64,000 nucleotides of DNA from assembly GCA_910584655.1 (NCBI GenBank), contig CAJUBJ010000004.1:62001-126000 (forward strand). Direction: 5' to 3'. Positions within the stretch are counted from its first letter, which is position 1, and each line of letters starts with the position of its first letter. Position numbers and translations under genes: made by a program. The notes beneath the pieces are model-generated. The model ran no database searches. It worked only from the letters and a program-made list of their open reading frames with translations, and was not told the DNA's origin. This DNA comes from an uncultured Bacilli bacterium. GTDB taxonomy: Bacteria > Bacillota_I > Bacilli_A > RF39 > UBA660. Positions 41,389 through 50,986 of the stretch are shown here, piece by piece.

Positions 41389-42385
41389 TTAAATCAATTA
41401 CTAAATCTGAAAATTGTACATAATCATCAAGTAAATTATTTTCTATCATTATATTCTCTAAATTTTTATATGCTTCTTCGCTTATACTAGTATTATCTAA
41501 CCACGAATCAGCATTTCTATATCTTTTAACTATTATTTCGACATCGTTAAGTGAAATATCAGGAAATTGTTTTAATATAACTTCTGCAACTTCCTTGTCA
41601 CTATGGTTTCTTACAAATTCTATTCCTTTATTTATTGCTTTATTGAATTTTTCTATATTTTTCTTGTTTTTTTCAATATAACTTTTTCTAGCATAGAAAG
41701 CAGTATAAGGCATTTCACCAGATAACTCCCCAACACTTCCTATTACGTATCCTAATCCTTCTTTTTCTAATTTTAATGCATTTGGTTCAAATAAATTAAC
41801 TACATCCCCAACACCACTTATAAATGATCCTGATAAAGAAGAAAAATCTATACTTGAATTGACATTTATTTTAGATACATCTCCATCCGCATTTTTTACC
41901 CCATTTAAGAAATTTAACATTGGCATACCCCCAACTCTACCAGCTAGTACTTCTTTACCATACAAATCCTCTATTTTAAAATCCTCAATCTTTTCTCTAG
42001 CTACCATAAATTGCCCATCTCTCTTTGTTAAACCAGCAAAAGTAACTAAATAGTCTTTTTCTCCATTTTCATGTACATATATAGCCGATTCAGGACCGGC
42101 AAAACCTACTTCAACAGTATTAGATAACACAGCAGCACTAACTTTATCTGCTCCACTAATTAATATTAACTCTAAGTCAATACCTTCATCTTCAAAATAA
42201 CCATTTTCTATTGAAACATAAAGTGGAGCATAAAATATGCTATGTGTCACTTCCGCCAATCTAATTTTCTCAAGATTATTGCTATCTTTTCCTTCGATTT
42301 TAACTAATAATGAGAAAACTAAGATAATTAAAATCAAACTTGTTACTATAATAATATTTCTTTTCAAAAAAACACCTACTTTCAT
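41381..42385 (-). CDS. NMT1/SsuA-like substrate-binding protein of an ABC importer
   Basis: The 334-residue protein has an N-terminal hydrophobic anchor (IIIVTSLILIILVFSLLV) without lipobox Cys. An NMT1/THI5-type periplasmic binding fold follows: IRLAEVTHSIFYAPLYVSIE, YFEDEGIDLELIL, and EVGFAGPESAIYVHE. Such proteins bind pyrimidine thiamine precursors, sulfonates or similar ligands. No TPP riboswitch is seen upstream, so the ligand is open. ATG 42385 has GGAGA 10 bases upstream. An in-frame TTG eight codons on, behind TAGGTG, is an alternative. First gene of the interrupted operon. Confidence 0.8.
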   Translation of the reverse strand: MKVGVFLKRNIIIVTSLILIILVFSLLVKIEGKDSNNLEKIRLAEVTHSIFYAPLYVSIENGYFEDEGIDLELILISGADKVSAAVLSNTVEVGFAGPESAIYVHENGEKDYLVTFAGLTKRDGQFMVAREKIEDFKIEDLYGKEVLAGRVGGMPMLNFLNGVKNADGDVSKINVNSSIDFSSLSGSFISGVGDVVNLFEPNALKLEKEGLGYVIGSVGELSGEMPYTAFYARKSYIEKNKKNIEKFNKAINKGIEFVRNHSDKEVAEVILKQFPDISLNDVEIIVKRYRNADSWLDNTSISEEAYKNLENIMIENNLLDDYVQFSDLVIDLNE

Positions 42386-42600
42386 ATTAGTATATTCTCC
42401 AATATTATAGGTGTTCTAGGCATATTACTATATAAAAAAGTTATTATTAAAAAAATACTTCTTACATAATTAGATATTGTTTCATTAAGATTTATGTTTA
42501 TAAAAACTTTATCATTCCCTATAAAAATAAATTATTTTATATCATAAATATTTATATACAAATAAACTTAATAAATAACAATATATTATATGAAAAAAGA

Positions 42601-42629
42601 TTTACACTTTACAAACTATTTGCTATAAT
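42601..42629 (+). promoter_or_regulatory. Promoter of the gene at 42657
   Basis: TTTACA at 42601-42606, 17-base spacer, TATAAT at 42624-42629 preceded by TGC. Confidence 0.75.
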
Positions 42630-42656
42630 TGATACATAATAAGCGAGGTGTGTATT

Positions 42657-44903
42657 GTGGCTGGATTAACACAGGAAACAATCAAATTACTTGATAGGCT
42701 TTTTAACTTAAAAGGGGAAAGTAATATCATAATAAATGAAATATCTGATGCTATATCAGATACAAAAAATAAAATAGAGGAAACTTCAAACGAACAAAAA
42801 GATAATGAAGTAAAAAAACTTAATTGTGAAGGTAGATTATCAGTATTTAATAATCAAAAAGATGCTTTTGAATCAGTTTTTACAGGTTTAGATGATAGTA
42901 CTTTTGAAGCTTTACACGAAATAGGTATTAATCTTGAAATCGGAACTATGCTAGAAGTAATTTCACAAAAGGCTCCTGAATTTTGTGAAGAATTAAATGC
43001 AAAAATTAGAGATTATCAAGAATCAATTGAAGAAAACAAAAATACTAAAATCTCTCTTGAAGAAAAATTATCTAATTTGGAATCAGATAGACAACAAGCT
43101 GAAGAAAACAGAGAAAAACTAGTAAGTTTATTAGAACAAAGTTTATCATCAGACGAAATTGAAAGAGAATCATTAACTGCAAACTATGTTAAAAAGATTC
43201 TAGCTTTATTTGGTGTTTTTACTCAAGAAGAAATAAGCACTTTGACTAAACTAATAATCTTCCCAGATGAAGGATTATATGAGTATAATGACTCATATGA
43301 TGAAAGAGTTTCAAAAGGATTGATAAACTCAGGAGAACCAGAACAAGCGGAACCAACTGAAGAATATCATGCAGAAGAACCAGAACAAGAAGAAATTAGT
43401 TTAACAGGTAAAAATAATGTTCTAGGTAGTCAAGAAACAGAAGAAATATATGGTAATCAACAAGGAATATCAACAGATTCAGGTGCATTTGAAGACGAAG
43501 TTCCATTTGATTTATCAAAATTAAATGCAGCTAGAGAAGATCTTGCCGAATTAAATGCATCTTTAGAACCATCAGTACGTTCAGACGATACTAACACTTA
43601 TGAATATTCAACTCCTGCAAGTGCAGAAACTTCAGAAAATGATTTAGCTAATTTTCTATCAAGTATAGGAATAGACACAGAAAGACTTTTACAAGAAAAT
43701 AATATTACATTAGAAGAATTACAAAACTTATTAAGTGAAACTGATTATGATTTAATAACAAGAAATTATGAATTATTAAGAAGCATAAATATTTTTGATA
43801 ATCCAGTTTATAAAATTAATAATAATCATTTATATATAGCAGATACAGACTTAAGTAAAAAAATTACGATTCTAAGAGCAAAAGGGATTTCTGAACCAAC
43901 TATCAAAGCATTAATTGAAAATGAAAATAGTGGTTTAAGAGAATCATATGAAGTTATAGAAAGACGCATTAATGCAATAGAAGAAATAGATTCTAAATTA
44001 ACTGATGAAAATGTTGTACAAATATCTTTAGATATGGAGAAATACTTAGTAAACTATAATATATTAGTAAACAATGGGTTTGAATTAGAAGAAAAAGAAC
44101 TAAGAAATTATGCTTTTGTATTATTACAATCAGATAATATAGCAGAAGATGTTGAAATCCTAAAAAATTACTTAATTAGTATAGTTAGAAAAAATGGTAA
44201 ATATGACTTAGGAGTATTCTGGAAAAGTCCATATGAATTAACAACTTCTGTAGATGACTTAATTGAGTCAGATTTAGAAGATGTTATAACTTCAAATCCA
44301 GAATCATTGTCGCAAGAATCTGACGAAATCATAAAAAGAGTTACATACTGTAAAGAAAAAGGAATACCAGTAATCGACGATGATGGTACATCATATTGTG
44401 ATTATATAGTTAATTATATTAAATTTAGTAAAGAATTCGGTCAAAATATTGAACTTCCAGAACTAATAAATAGAGAAACAATTAATAATAAGCTTCCAAA
44501 TATTGTTGGAAATACAGACTTTACAGAAATTTTAGTAGGTACTTTAAATAATTTCTATAATGATTCTATTTCATTAAAAGACATTGAATTATCAGAAGAA
44601 GCAAACACAAAATTAGAAGAGTTGAAGAATCAAGCTTCTGAAATTTTAAAAGTAACACCAACAGGGAAATATACATATAAAGCAGGAGATGTTTGCATTT
44701 CTAAAATTAAGTTTGAAAGACACTTGATGATTTTAGTAAATTCTCTAGTTCAAAGTACACAATCAATCGAAGGTGTTGAAAGAGAAATTCTATTAACTGC
44801 AGCACTTTACAACCTTCGCCAAGACGAGGAAACTTTAAGAAAAATGGTCTCAGAATGCTTGGGTTTTAATCAAGCTGATGCTATAGGAGGTATGACACTA
44901 TGA
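42657..44903 (+). CDS. Large cytoplasmic coiled-coil protein, unknown
   Basis: About 748 residues. A long coiled-coil covers about 25-165 (e.g. YQESIEENKNTKISLEEKLS). An acidic low-complexity stretch (about 220-320, many E, P, Q) follows, then a helical region of repeated units (NFLSSIGIDTERLLQENNIT, later AKGISEPTIKALIENE) somewhat like helical solenoids. No membrane segment or catalytic motif. GTG 42657 follows GAGGTG; GTG 42648 is on the ribosome site. The stop overlaps the next start (ATGA). Probably a lineage-specific scaffold. Confidence 0.6.
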   Translation: MAGLTQETIKLLDRLFNLKGESNIIINEISDAISDTKNKIEETSNEQKDNEVKKLNCEGRLSVFNNQKDAFESVFTGLDDSTFEALHEIGINLEIGTMLEVISQKAPEFCEELNAKIRDYQESIEENKNTKISLEEKLSNLESDRQQAEENREKLVSLLEQSLSSDEIERESLTANYVKKILALFGVFTQEEISTLTKLIIFPDEGLYEYNDSYDERVSKGLINSGEPEQAEPTEEYHAEEPEQEEISLTGKNNVLGSQETEEIYGNQQGISTDSGAFEDEVPFDLSKLNAAREDLAELNASLEPSVRSDDTNTYEYSTPASAETSENDLANFLSSIGIDTERLLQENNITLEELQNLLSETDYDLITRNYELLRSINIFDNPVYKINNNHLYIADTDLSKKITILRAKGISEPTIKALIENENSGLRESYEVIERRINAIEEIDSKLTDENVVQISLDMEKYLVNYNILVNNGFELEEKELRNYAFVLLQSDNIAEDVEILKNYLISIVRKNGKYDLGVFWKSPYELTTSVDDLIESDLEDVITSNPESLSQESDEIIKRVTYCKEKGIPVIDDDGTSYCDYIVNYIKFSKEFGQNIELPELINRETINNKLPNIVGNTDFTEILVGTLNNFYNDSISLKDIELSEEANTKLEELKNQASEILKVTPTGKYTYKAGDVCISKIKFERHLMILVNSLVQSTQSIEGVEREILLTAALYNLRQDEETLRKMVSECLGFNQADAIGGMTL

Positions 44904-45187
44904 TGTATCTAAAAGAATTGGGTTTTGATGAAGATATTATTAACTTAATATGTAAAAACATTCCATCTTTAGCTATAAATCAATTAAAAGAAAATAAAGA
45001 GACTGTTACAGCTAACATTAATAATTTAAAAGAATTAGGTGTAACAAATTATACTGACGCCTTTGTTAAGTTTTACAATATGTTCCTAATTGATACTAAA
45101 ACATTTGACGATATATTTTCAAAATATGATCGTGAAGATTTAGTTGCTAAATTAGAAAAAAATGTTGCAATAATGGAATATTTATAA
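44900..45187 (+). CDS. Small helical protein coupled to the coiled-coil gene
   Basis: A 95-residue helical protein (YLKELGFDEDIINLICKNIP, then NLKELGVTNYTDAFVKF). Its repeat unit resembles the solenoid-like units of the preceding large protein, so it may be a detached module or a partner. The start overlaps the upstream stop (ATGA), indicating translational coupling, and a terminator follows. Unknown function. Confidence 0.6.
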   Translation: MMYLKELGFDEDIINLICKNIPSLAINQLKENKETVTANINNLKELGVTNYTDAFVKFYNMFLIDTKTFDDIFSKYDREDLVAKLEKNVAIMEYL

Positions 45188-45193
45188 TACCTG

Positions 45194-45226
45194 AAAGATA
45201 GAAAAAATTATTTCTATCTTTTTTAT
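45194..45226 (+). terminator. Intrinsic terminator
   Basis: AAAGATAGAAA / TTTCTATCTTT stem with T-run. Confidence 0.85.
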
Positions 45227-45363
45227 TTAACTCAACATAAAATGATTTATATTTTAAAAAAACAAATTCCCATTGATAAAAACAATAGTTCGTGTTATAT
45301 TGTTACAATAACATTAAAAAAAATGATAATACATGATATAATAAATTTAAGAAAGCAGGACAC

Positions 45364-47454
45364 ATGATGAACTATTTAAACGGACTAAATGATAAACAAA
45401 TGGAAGCAGTTTCACATATTAATGGACCTTGCCTTGTAATAGCAGGTGCTGGTTCTGGTAAAACAAAAGTTTTAACTACAAGAATTGCAAACTTAATTAA
45501 TAGTGGAATTCCTTCTTATAATATATTGGCTATAACATTTACTAATAAAGCAGCTAAAGAAATGAGAGAAAGACTAGAAAAATTAATTCCAGACAATAAC
45601 GCTTTTGTTGGAACTTTCCATGCATTAGGAGTAAGAATAATAAGAGAAAATGCTCCTCTCTTAGGTCTAGATAGGAGTTTCTCAATTATAGATGGTGATG
45701 ATGCTATATCTATCATAAAAAAAATAATGAAAGATAATGGATATGACCCAAAATTAACGACACCAGCATACATTAGAAATAAAATAAGTACTATCAAAAA
45801 TGAAATGTTAACAAGTGATGAGATTGTTAAGTTCTACAATACTCCTCAAGATAAAATAGCTGAAAAAGTATACTATGAATATATGGAAGTTTTAAAAAGA
45901 AATAATTCAGTAGATTTTGACGATTTATTAAGACTACCAGTAAAACTATTTATGGAAAATAAAGATATTTTGGAATCATATCAAGATAGATATAAATATA
46001 TTTTAATAGATGAGTATCAAGATACAAATGAAGTTCAATATAAACTATCAAAATTACTAGCTCGTAAATACAAAAATATTTTTATAGTAGGAGATCCAGA
46101 TCAATCAATCTATATGTTTAGAGGTGCTAATTTCCGTAATATATTAAACTTTGAAAAAGACTATAAAGATGCCAAAGTTATTCCTTTAGAAGAAAACTAT
46201 CGCTCAACAAAATATATATTAGATGCAGCTAATTCGGTTATAAAAAATAATAAAGAGCGTAGGGAAAAAAATCTTTGGAGTAGTAATGGAGATGGGGCAA
46301 AGACAAAATATTTAAGAGCATATGATGGAAAACATGAAATTCAATTAGTATTAGATGAAATAAAAAAATTGCTAGATGAAGGATATAAGAAAAATGAAAT
46401 ATCAGTTTTATATCGTACTAATGCTCAAGCACGTTTAGTAGAAGAAATGTTTTTAAAAGCTAATGTTCCTTATAAAGTAGTAGGTAGTTATTATTTCTAT
46501 TCCCGTAAGGAAATAAAAGACTTAATTTGCTATTTAAGATTAATACTAAATAATGATGATGAAATCAGTTTAAGAAGAGTTATAAACGTTCCTAAACGTG
46601 GAATTGGTGAAGCGACGATTGCTAAATTAGAAGCAGAAGCCAAAGAGCAAAATACATCTATATTTCAAGTAATTTCTAAAGGTAAAGAACAAATTTTTAA
46701 AGAGTTAATTTTACATTTAACAGAAGAGAGTGAAAATCTTACTTTAACAGAACTTATTGATTTAATATTAGAAGAAACTGGAATGCGCTCTGAATATGTA
46801 GCAGATAAAACTTTAGAAAGTGATTTGAGACTAGAAAACTTAGAAGAATTTAAATCAATAACTAAGACGTTTGAAAATCGTACAGGTTCAGAATCACTGG
46901 CTGATTTCTTAGAAGAAATAAGTTTAATTGCCGATATTACGGAACATCAAAATCAAGATGATGTTGTTACTTTAATGACAATACATAGCGCTAAAGGACT
47001 AGAATTTGAAGTTGTCTTTTTAATAGGTATGGAGGATGGAATATTTCCTCATCAGAACTCTTTTTGTGAAGAAGGAGGTCTTGAAGAAGAACGCCGACTA
47101 TGTTATGTTGGTATTACAAGAGCAAAGAGAAAACTATACATATCTAATGCAAAAAGAAGAATGCTATATGGTAAAGATGTAATAAATCCACCAAGTCGCT
47201 TTATTAAAGAAATAGCTCCTGACCTATTAGAAATTGAAAATGAACATATGATGCCAGAAGAAAAAATAAATAGAGAAGAATTATATCATAATGAAGCTGA
47301 TGTCGAATTTAAAGAAGGAGATATCATAATGCATATGATTTATGGTCGAGGTGTTATTGTTGAAATAAAAGGAGATTTCATAACAGTTGCTTTTGCAAAA
47401 AACTATGGAATAAAAAAACTGTTAAAAACCCATAAAAGTATAAAAAAAATATAA
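45364..47454 (+). CDS. pcrA: ATP-dependent DNA helicase PcrA/UvrD
   Basis: A 696-residue superfamily 1A helicase. Walker A AGAGSGKT lies at residues 27-34, Walker B DEYQDTNEVQY near 218, motif III GDPDQSIYMFRG, motif IV ENYRSTKYIL, motif V TIHSAKGLEFEVVFLIGMED, and motif VI YVGITRAKRKL. The basic C-terminal tail with YGRGVIVEIKG is the RNA-polymerase-binding Tudor-like domain. It unwinds DNA 3' to 5' in repair and plasmid replication. Length is slightly below the B. subtilis enzyme. Immediately followed by a nucleotidyltransferase (16 bases) and ligA; pcrA-ligA adjacency is common in Bacillota. Confidence 0.95.
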   Translation: MMNYLNGLNDKQMEAVSHINGPCLVIAGAGSGKTKVLTTRIANLINSGIPSYNILAITFTNKAAKEMRERLEKLIPDNNAFVGTFHALGVRIIRENAPLLGLDRSFSIIDGDDAISIIKKIMKDNGYDPKLTTPAYIRNKISTIKNEMLTSDEIVKFYNTPQDKIAEKVYYEYMEVLKRNNSVDFDDLLRLPVKLFMENKDILESYQDRYKYILIDEYQDTNEVQYKLSKLLARKYKNIFIVGDPDQSIYMFRGANFRNILNFEKDYKDAKVIPLEENYRSTKYILDAANSVIKNNKERREKNLWSSNGDGAKTKYLRAYDGKHEIQLVLDEIKKLLDEGYKKNEISVLYRTNAQARLVEEMFLKANVPYKVVGSYYFYSRKEIKDLICYLRLILNNDDEISLRRVINVPKRGIGEATIAKLEAEAKEQNTSIFQVISKGKEQIFKELILHLTEESENLTLTELIDLILEETGMRSEYVADKTLESDLRLENLEEFKSITKTFENRTGSESLADFLEEISLIADITEHQNQDDVVTLMTIHSAKGLEFEVVFLIGMEDGIFPHQNSFCEEGGLEEERRLCYVGITRAKRKLYISNAKRRMLYGKDVINPPSRFIKEIAPDLLEIENEHMMPEEKINREELYHNEADVEFKEGDIIMHMIYGRGVIVEIKGDFITVAFAKNYGIKKLLKTHKSIKKI

Positions 47455-47470
47455 GAAAGAAGGATTATTT

Positions 47471-48364
47471 ATGGAATTATTAATTATGGCTGCAGGAATG
47501 GGCAGTAGATTTGGAGGCTTAAAACAAATAGCTCCAATGGGACCAAACGATGAATTTATTATAGATTATTCAGTATACGATGCAATTAAGTCAGGTTTTA
47601 ATAAAGTTGTTTTTATAATAAAAGAAGAAAATTATGAAATTTTTAAAGAAACAATAGGAGCACGTGTTGAACCACATATCCCAGTAGAATATGTTTTCCA
47701 AAAAATGGACAATATTCCAGATTTTGTACAAATACCCAAAGATAGAGTTAAGCCTTGGGGTACTGCTCAAGCAATTTATTGTGCAAAAGATGCAATAACA
47801 GAACCATTTGTTGTAATAAATGCAGATGATTTCTATGGTTTTGATGCATTCAAAGTAGCAAAGGAATTTCTAGATCATGCTAATGAAAAAGAATATGCAA
47901 CAGTTGGATATGAAGCAAAAAAAACAATGACAGAAAATGGATCAGTAAAAAGAGGAGTTATTGCAACAAATAATGGTCACCTTGAATCTATAACTGAGAG
48001 TTCAATTATTAAAGAGGGTGACAAGGTAGCTTGTACACCACTTAATGGCTCTGAAAAATTTTATATAGAAAATGAAGATTTAGTTTCAATGAATATGTTA
48101 GTATTTGATCCTTCTATCTTCCAATATATTGAAGAAAAAATGCCAATATTTTTCAAAAATAATGAAACAAATTTAGAAAAATGTGAATTTTTAATTCCAG
48201 ATATACTAGATGAAGCAAATAAAGAAAACTATGCAAAAGTTAAAGTTCTTCATACAGAAGCTACTTGGTATGGAGTTACATATAAAGAAGATACAGAAAT
48301 GGTAAGAGAATCAATAAAAAAATTAGTTAGCGATGGTGAATATCCAAATAATTTATGGGGGTAA
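47471..48364 (+). CDS. Nucleotidyltransferase, sugar-phosphate type
   Basis: A 297-residue GT-A-like nucleotidyltransferase. The NTP-binding signature MAAGMGSRFGGLKQIAPMG lies at residues 6-24, WGTAQAIYCAK near 97, and the metal-binding INADDFYGFDAF near 115. Such enzymes transfer a nucleotidyl group to a sugar or choline phosphate, forming wall or glycolipid precursors. Exact substrate unknown. It sits between pcrA and ligA with gaps of 16 and 3 bases, so the three genes are one operon. Confidence 0.8.
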   Translation: MELLIMAAGMGSRFGGLKQIAPMGPNDEFIIDYSVYDAIKSGFNKVVFIIKEENYEIFKETIGARVEPHIPVEYVFQKMDNIPDFVQIPKDRVKPWGTAQAIYCAKDAITEPFVVINADDFYGFDAFKVAKEFLDHANEKEYATVGYEAKKTMTENGSVKRGVIATNNGHLESITESSIIKEGDKVACTPLNGSEKFYIENEDLVSMNMLVFDPSIFQYIEEKMPIFFKNNETNLEKCEFLIPDILDEANKENYAKVKVLHTEATWYGVTYKEDTEMVRESIKKLVSDGEYPNNLWG

Positions 48365-48367
48365 TTT

Positions 48368-50347
48368 ATGAATCCAAAAGAAAGAATAGAAGAATTAGTT
48401 AGTACACTTAATAAAGCAAATGTAGAATATTATTTAAATGATAATCCCACTTTAACAGATAACGAATATGATAGTTTACTAATGGAACTATTCAAATTGG
48501 AAGAAGAATATCCAGAATATAAACTACCTGAATCACCAACATCTAGTGTTGGAACAAAAATTCTTGATTCGTTTGATAAGATAACTCATGGTACTCCAAT
48601 GTTCAGTTTAGCGGATGTATTTAATGAAGACGAAGTGGAAGCTTTTGTAACAAGAGTAGAAAAAGAAATAGAAAATCCAGAATTTGTCTGTGAATTAAAA
48701 ATGGATGGTTTAGGCGTAAATCTGACTTATAAAAATGGATTAATGGTATCGGCAGCTACAAGAGGAGACGGCGTTACAGGAGAAGACATTACAAATAACT
48801 TTAAGACAATAAAATATGTTCCAGTAAAACTAAACGAACCAATTGACTTAGAAGTTCGTGGTGAAATATATATGACAAAGAAAAGCTTTGAATTAGCCAA
48901 TAAAAAACGTCTAGAAAATGGTGAGGAACCATTTCAAAATCCACGTAATGCAGCTGCTGGTTCAGCAAGACAACTGGATAGTAGAATAGCTAAAGAAAGA
49001 AAGTTAGATACTGTTTTATATCATGTTCCAAATACAACATGTGACACTCATTATGAAACACTAAATAAATTAGAAAAACTTGGTTTACCAATTAATCATA
49101 ATTCATGTAAAGTTCATAATTTTCAGGAAATAAAAGATTTTATTAAAGAATGGACAGAAAAAAGACCATCATTGCCTTATGAGATTGATGGAATTGTTAT
49201 AAAACTTAATGATATAAAAGGTCAGAGAAAAATGGGAAATACAGCAAAATATCCACGATGGGCAGTTGCATATAAATTTCCTGCTGAAAAAGTAGTTACC
49301 CAATTAGAAGACATAATATTTACTGTTGGTCGAACAGGACAAATAACACCAAATGCTGTACTTTCGCCTATTAAAGTTGCTGGAAGTACAATCAGAAGAG
49401 CAACTCTACATAATGAATCCTATATTCGTGAAAAAGATTTACGTATTGGAGATTTTGTTGTTATTCATAAAGCAGGAGACGTAATTCCCGAAGTAGTCGA
49501 ACCTGTAATTGAAAGAAGAAAAGATGTATCTTATTTTGAAATGATTACATCATGCCCAATTTGTCAAACAAAATTAGTTAAATCAGCTTCAGGTATTGAT
49601 TATTTGTGTCCAAATAATCACTGTCCTGCTCGTAAAACAGAAAGCCTAATTCACTTTGTATCACGACCAGCAATGAATATTGATGGTCTAGGAGATGCCA
49701 TTATTGAAGACTTCTATAATATGAATATTATTACTAAAATAGAAGATATATATAACTTAAAAGATCGTCAAGAAGAACTAATTGAATTAGAAGGATTTGG
49801 TAACAAGAGTGTTGATAATTTAATTACATCAATTGAAGCAAGCAAAGGTAATTCACTTGAAAGATTATTATTTGGTATAGGGATACCTGGAATTGGTGCC
49901 AAGACAGCTAAAGTATTAGCCAAAAAATATAATACAATTGATAATTTAATGAATGCTACAAAAGAAGAACTTACAGATATTAAAGATATAGGTGAAATTT
50001 TGGCAACTAACATTAATGAATTTTTTGCAGATGAAAAAAATATAGAGCTTATAAATAATCTTAAGAATATTGGAGTTAATATGGAATATAAAGGTGAAAA
50101 AGCTTTAAATAATTCTTTAATATCAAATAAAAAATTTGTTATAACTGGCACAATAAGCTTTATGACTCGTGATGAGATAAAGGATCTTATTGAAAAATAT
50201 GATGGTACATCAGTAGAATCTGTAAGCAAAAAAACAGACGTTGTAATAGTAGGTGAATCACCTGGTAGTAAATATGAAAAGGCTTTAAAATTAGGAATAG
50301 AAATTTGGAATGAAGAAAAACTAAAAGAGATTATAGAATTACTATAA
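48368..50347 (+). CDS. ligA: NAD-dependent DNA ligase LigA
   Basis: A 659-residue ligase. The adenylated Lys111 lies in CELKMDGLGVN, followed by AATRGDGVTGED and EVRGEIYM, the nucleotidyl-transferase domain. An OB fold follows (FTVGRTGQITPNAV), then the Cys4 zinc finger (CPICQTKL ... CPNNHCPAR near 398-422), HhH motifs (GIPGIGAKTAKVLA) and the C-terminal BRCT domain (FVITGTISFMTRDEI). It seals nicks in replication and repair. Complete and of usual length. GGGGTAATTT precedes ATG. Confidence 0.97.
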   Translation: MNPKERIEELVSTLNKANVEYYLNDNPTLTDNEYDSLLMELFKLEEEYPEYKLPESPTSSVGTKILDSFDKITHGTPMFSLADVFNEDEVEAFVTRVEKEIENPEFVCELKMDGLGVNLTYKNGLMVSAATRGDGVTGEDITNNFKTIKYVPVKLNEPIDLEVRGEIYMTKKSFELANKKRLENGEEPFQNPRNAAAGSARQLDSRIAKERKLDTVLYHVPNTTCDTHYETLNKLEKLGLPINHNSCKVHNFQEIKDFIKEWTEKRPSLPYEIDGIVIKLNDIKGQRKMGNTAKYPRWAVAYKFPAEKVVTQLEDIIFTVGRTGQITPNAVLSPIKVAGSTIRRATLHNESYIREKDLRIGDFVVIHKAGDVIPEVVEPVIERRKDVSYFEMITSCPICQTKLVKSASGIDYLCPNNHCPARKTESLIHFVSRPAMNIDGLGDAIIEDFYNMNIITKIEDIYNLKDRQEELIELEGFGNKSVDNLITSIEASKGNSLERLLFGIGIPGIGAKTAKVLAKKYNTIDNLMNATKEELTDIKDIGEILATNINEFFADEKNIELINNLKNIGVNMEYKGEKALNNSLISNKKFVITGTISFMTRDEIKDLIEKYDGTSVESVSKKTDVVIVGESPGSKYEKALKLGIEIWNEEKLKEIIELL

Positions 50348-50462
50348 TCCCTTTTTTTAATCATAAAATTTGTTTTATAACATTGCTACAATATCTCTAA
50401 ACAATTGCTTAAAAGCATATAATGTAGTATAATTTAAATACCTATAAAGAGGTGGGAATAAG

Positions 50463-50984
50463 ATGAAAAATATAAAAAAATTCTACAAAGAACATCGTGT
50501 TTTTACAATTCTAATGGCGATAGTAATCGTCTGCGCAATCCTAATCGCTACTGTTCTAATCCAATGTTTTTATGTTGGAAATGGAAAAGATAAATATGGC
50601 AAAAGACTTGATGGAGTTGAAAATTATCAAATTTCAGAATCAAGACAAAGTGACTTTGAAAATAATATAGCAAACAATGATAAAGTAAAATCAGCAGATA
50701 TAATTATTACTGGTAAAATCATATACATTACACTAACATTCGAATCCAATGTTGATTTAGTTGAAGCAGAAAGTGTTGCTTTAAAATCACTAGAAGAATT
50801 TAGTGAAGATGAACAAAAAATTTATGACTTTAATATTACTTTAAAGCAAGCAGCAAGTGAAAATAATGAAGGTTTCATAATTTCTGGTTCAAAAAACGTT
50901 AACGGTTCAGGACTTGTTTGGAATAATAATAGAAAAGTTACACCACAACCAACTGACCCTAATACAACTGAGAAAGCTGATTAA
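50463..50984 (+). CDS. Membrane-anchored hypothetical protein
   Basis: A 173-residue protein with one N-terminal helix (VFTILMAIVIVCAILIATVL), then a domain of about 130 residues outside (YGKRLDGVENYQISESRQSD and later strand/helix pattern) and a Pro/Thr/Asn-rich end. It starts an operon: the GGDEF-like gene follows after 2 bases and the YihY gene after that. GAGGTGGG precedes the ATG. Not recognised. Confidence 0.6.
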   Translation: MKNIKKFYKEHRVFTILMAIVIVCAILIATVLIQCFYVGNGKDKYGKRLDGVENYQISESRQSDFENNIANNDKVKSADIIITGKIIYITLTFESNVDLVEAESVALKSLEEFSEDEQKIYDFNITLKQAASENNEGFIISGSKNVNGSGLVWNNNRKVTPQPTDPNTTEKAD

Positions 50985-50986
50985 AA

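Noticed and set aside
40919..41392. Plus-strand frames over the ATPase 5' fragment
   Set aside because: They mirror the ATPase frame, which has Walker A and signature motifs on the minus strand.
42386..42600. TPP riboswitch upstream of the NMT1-like binding protein
   Set aside because: No CUGAGA / ACCUGA core in the minus-strand leader; the region is plain AT-rich DNA.
49768..50364. Long minus-strand frame opposite ligA
   Set aside because: It lies wholly within the well-supported ligA gene, has no ribosome site, and its Ser/Phe/Leu-rich composition is what the complement of AT-rich coding DNA gives.
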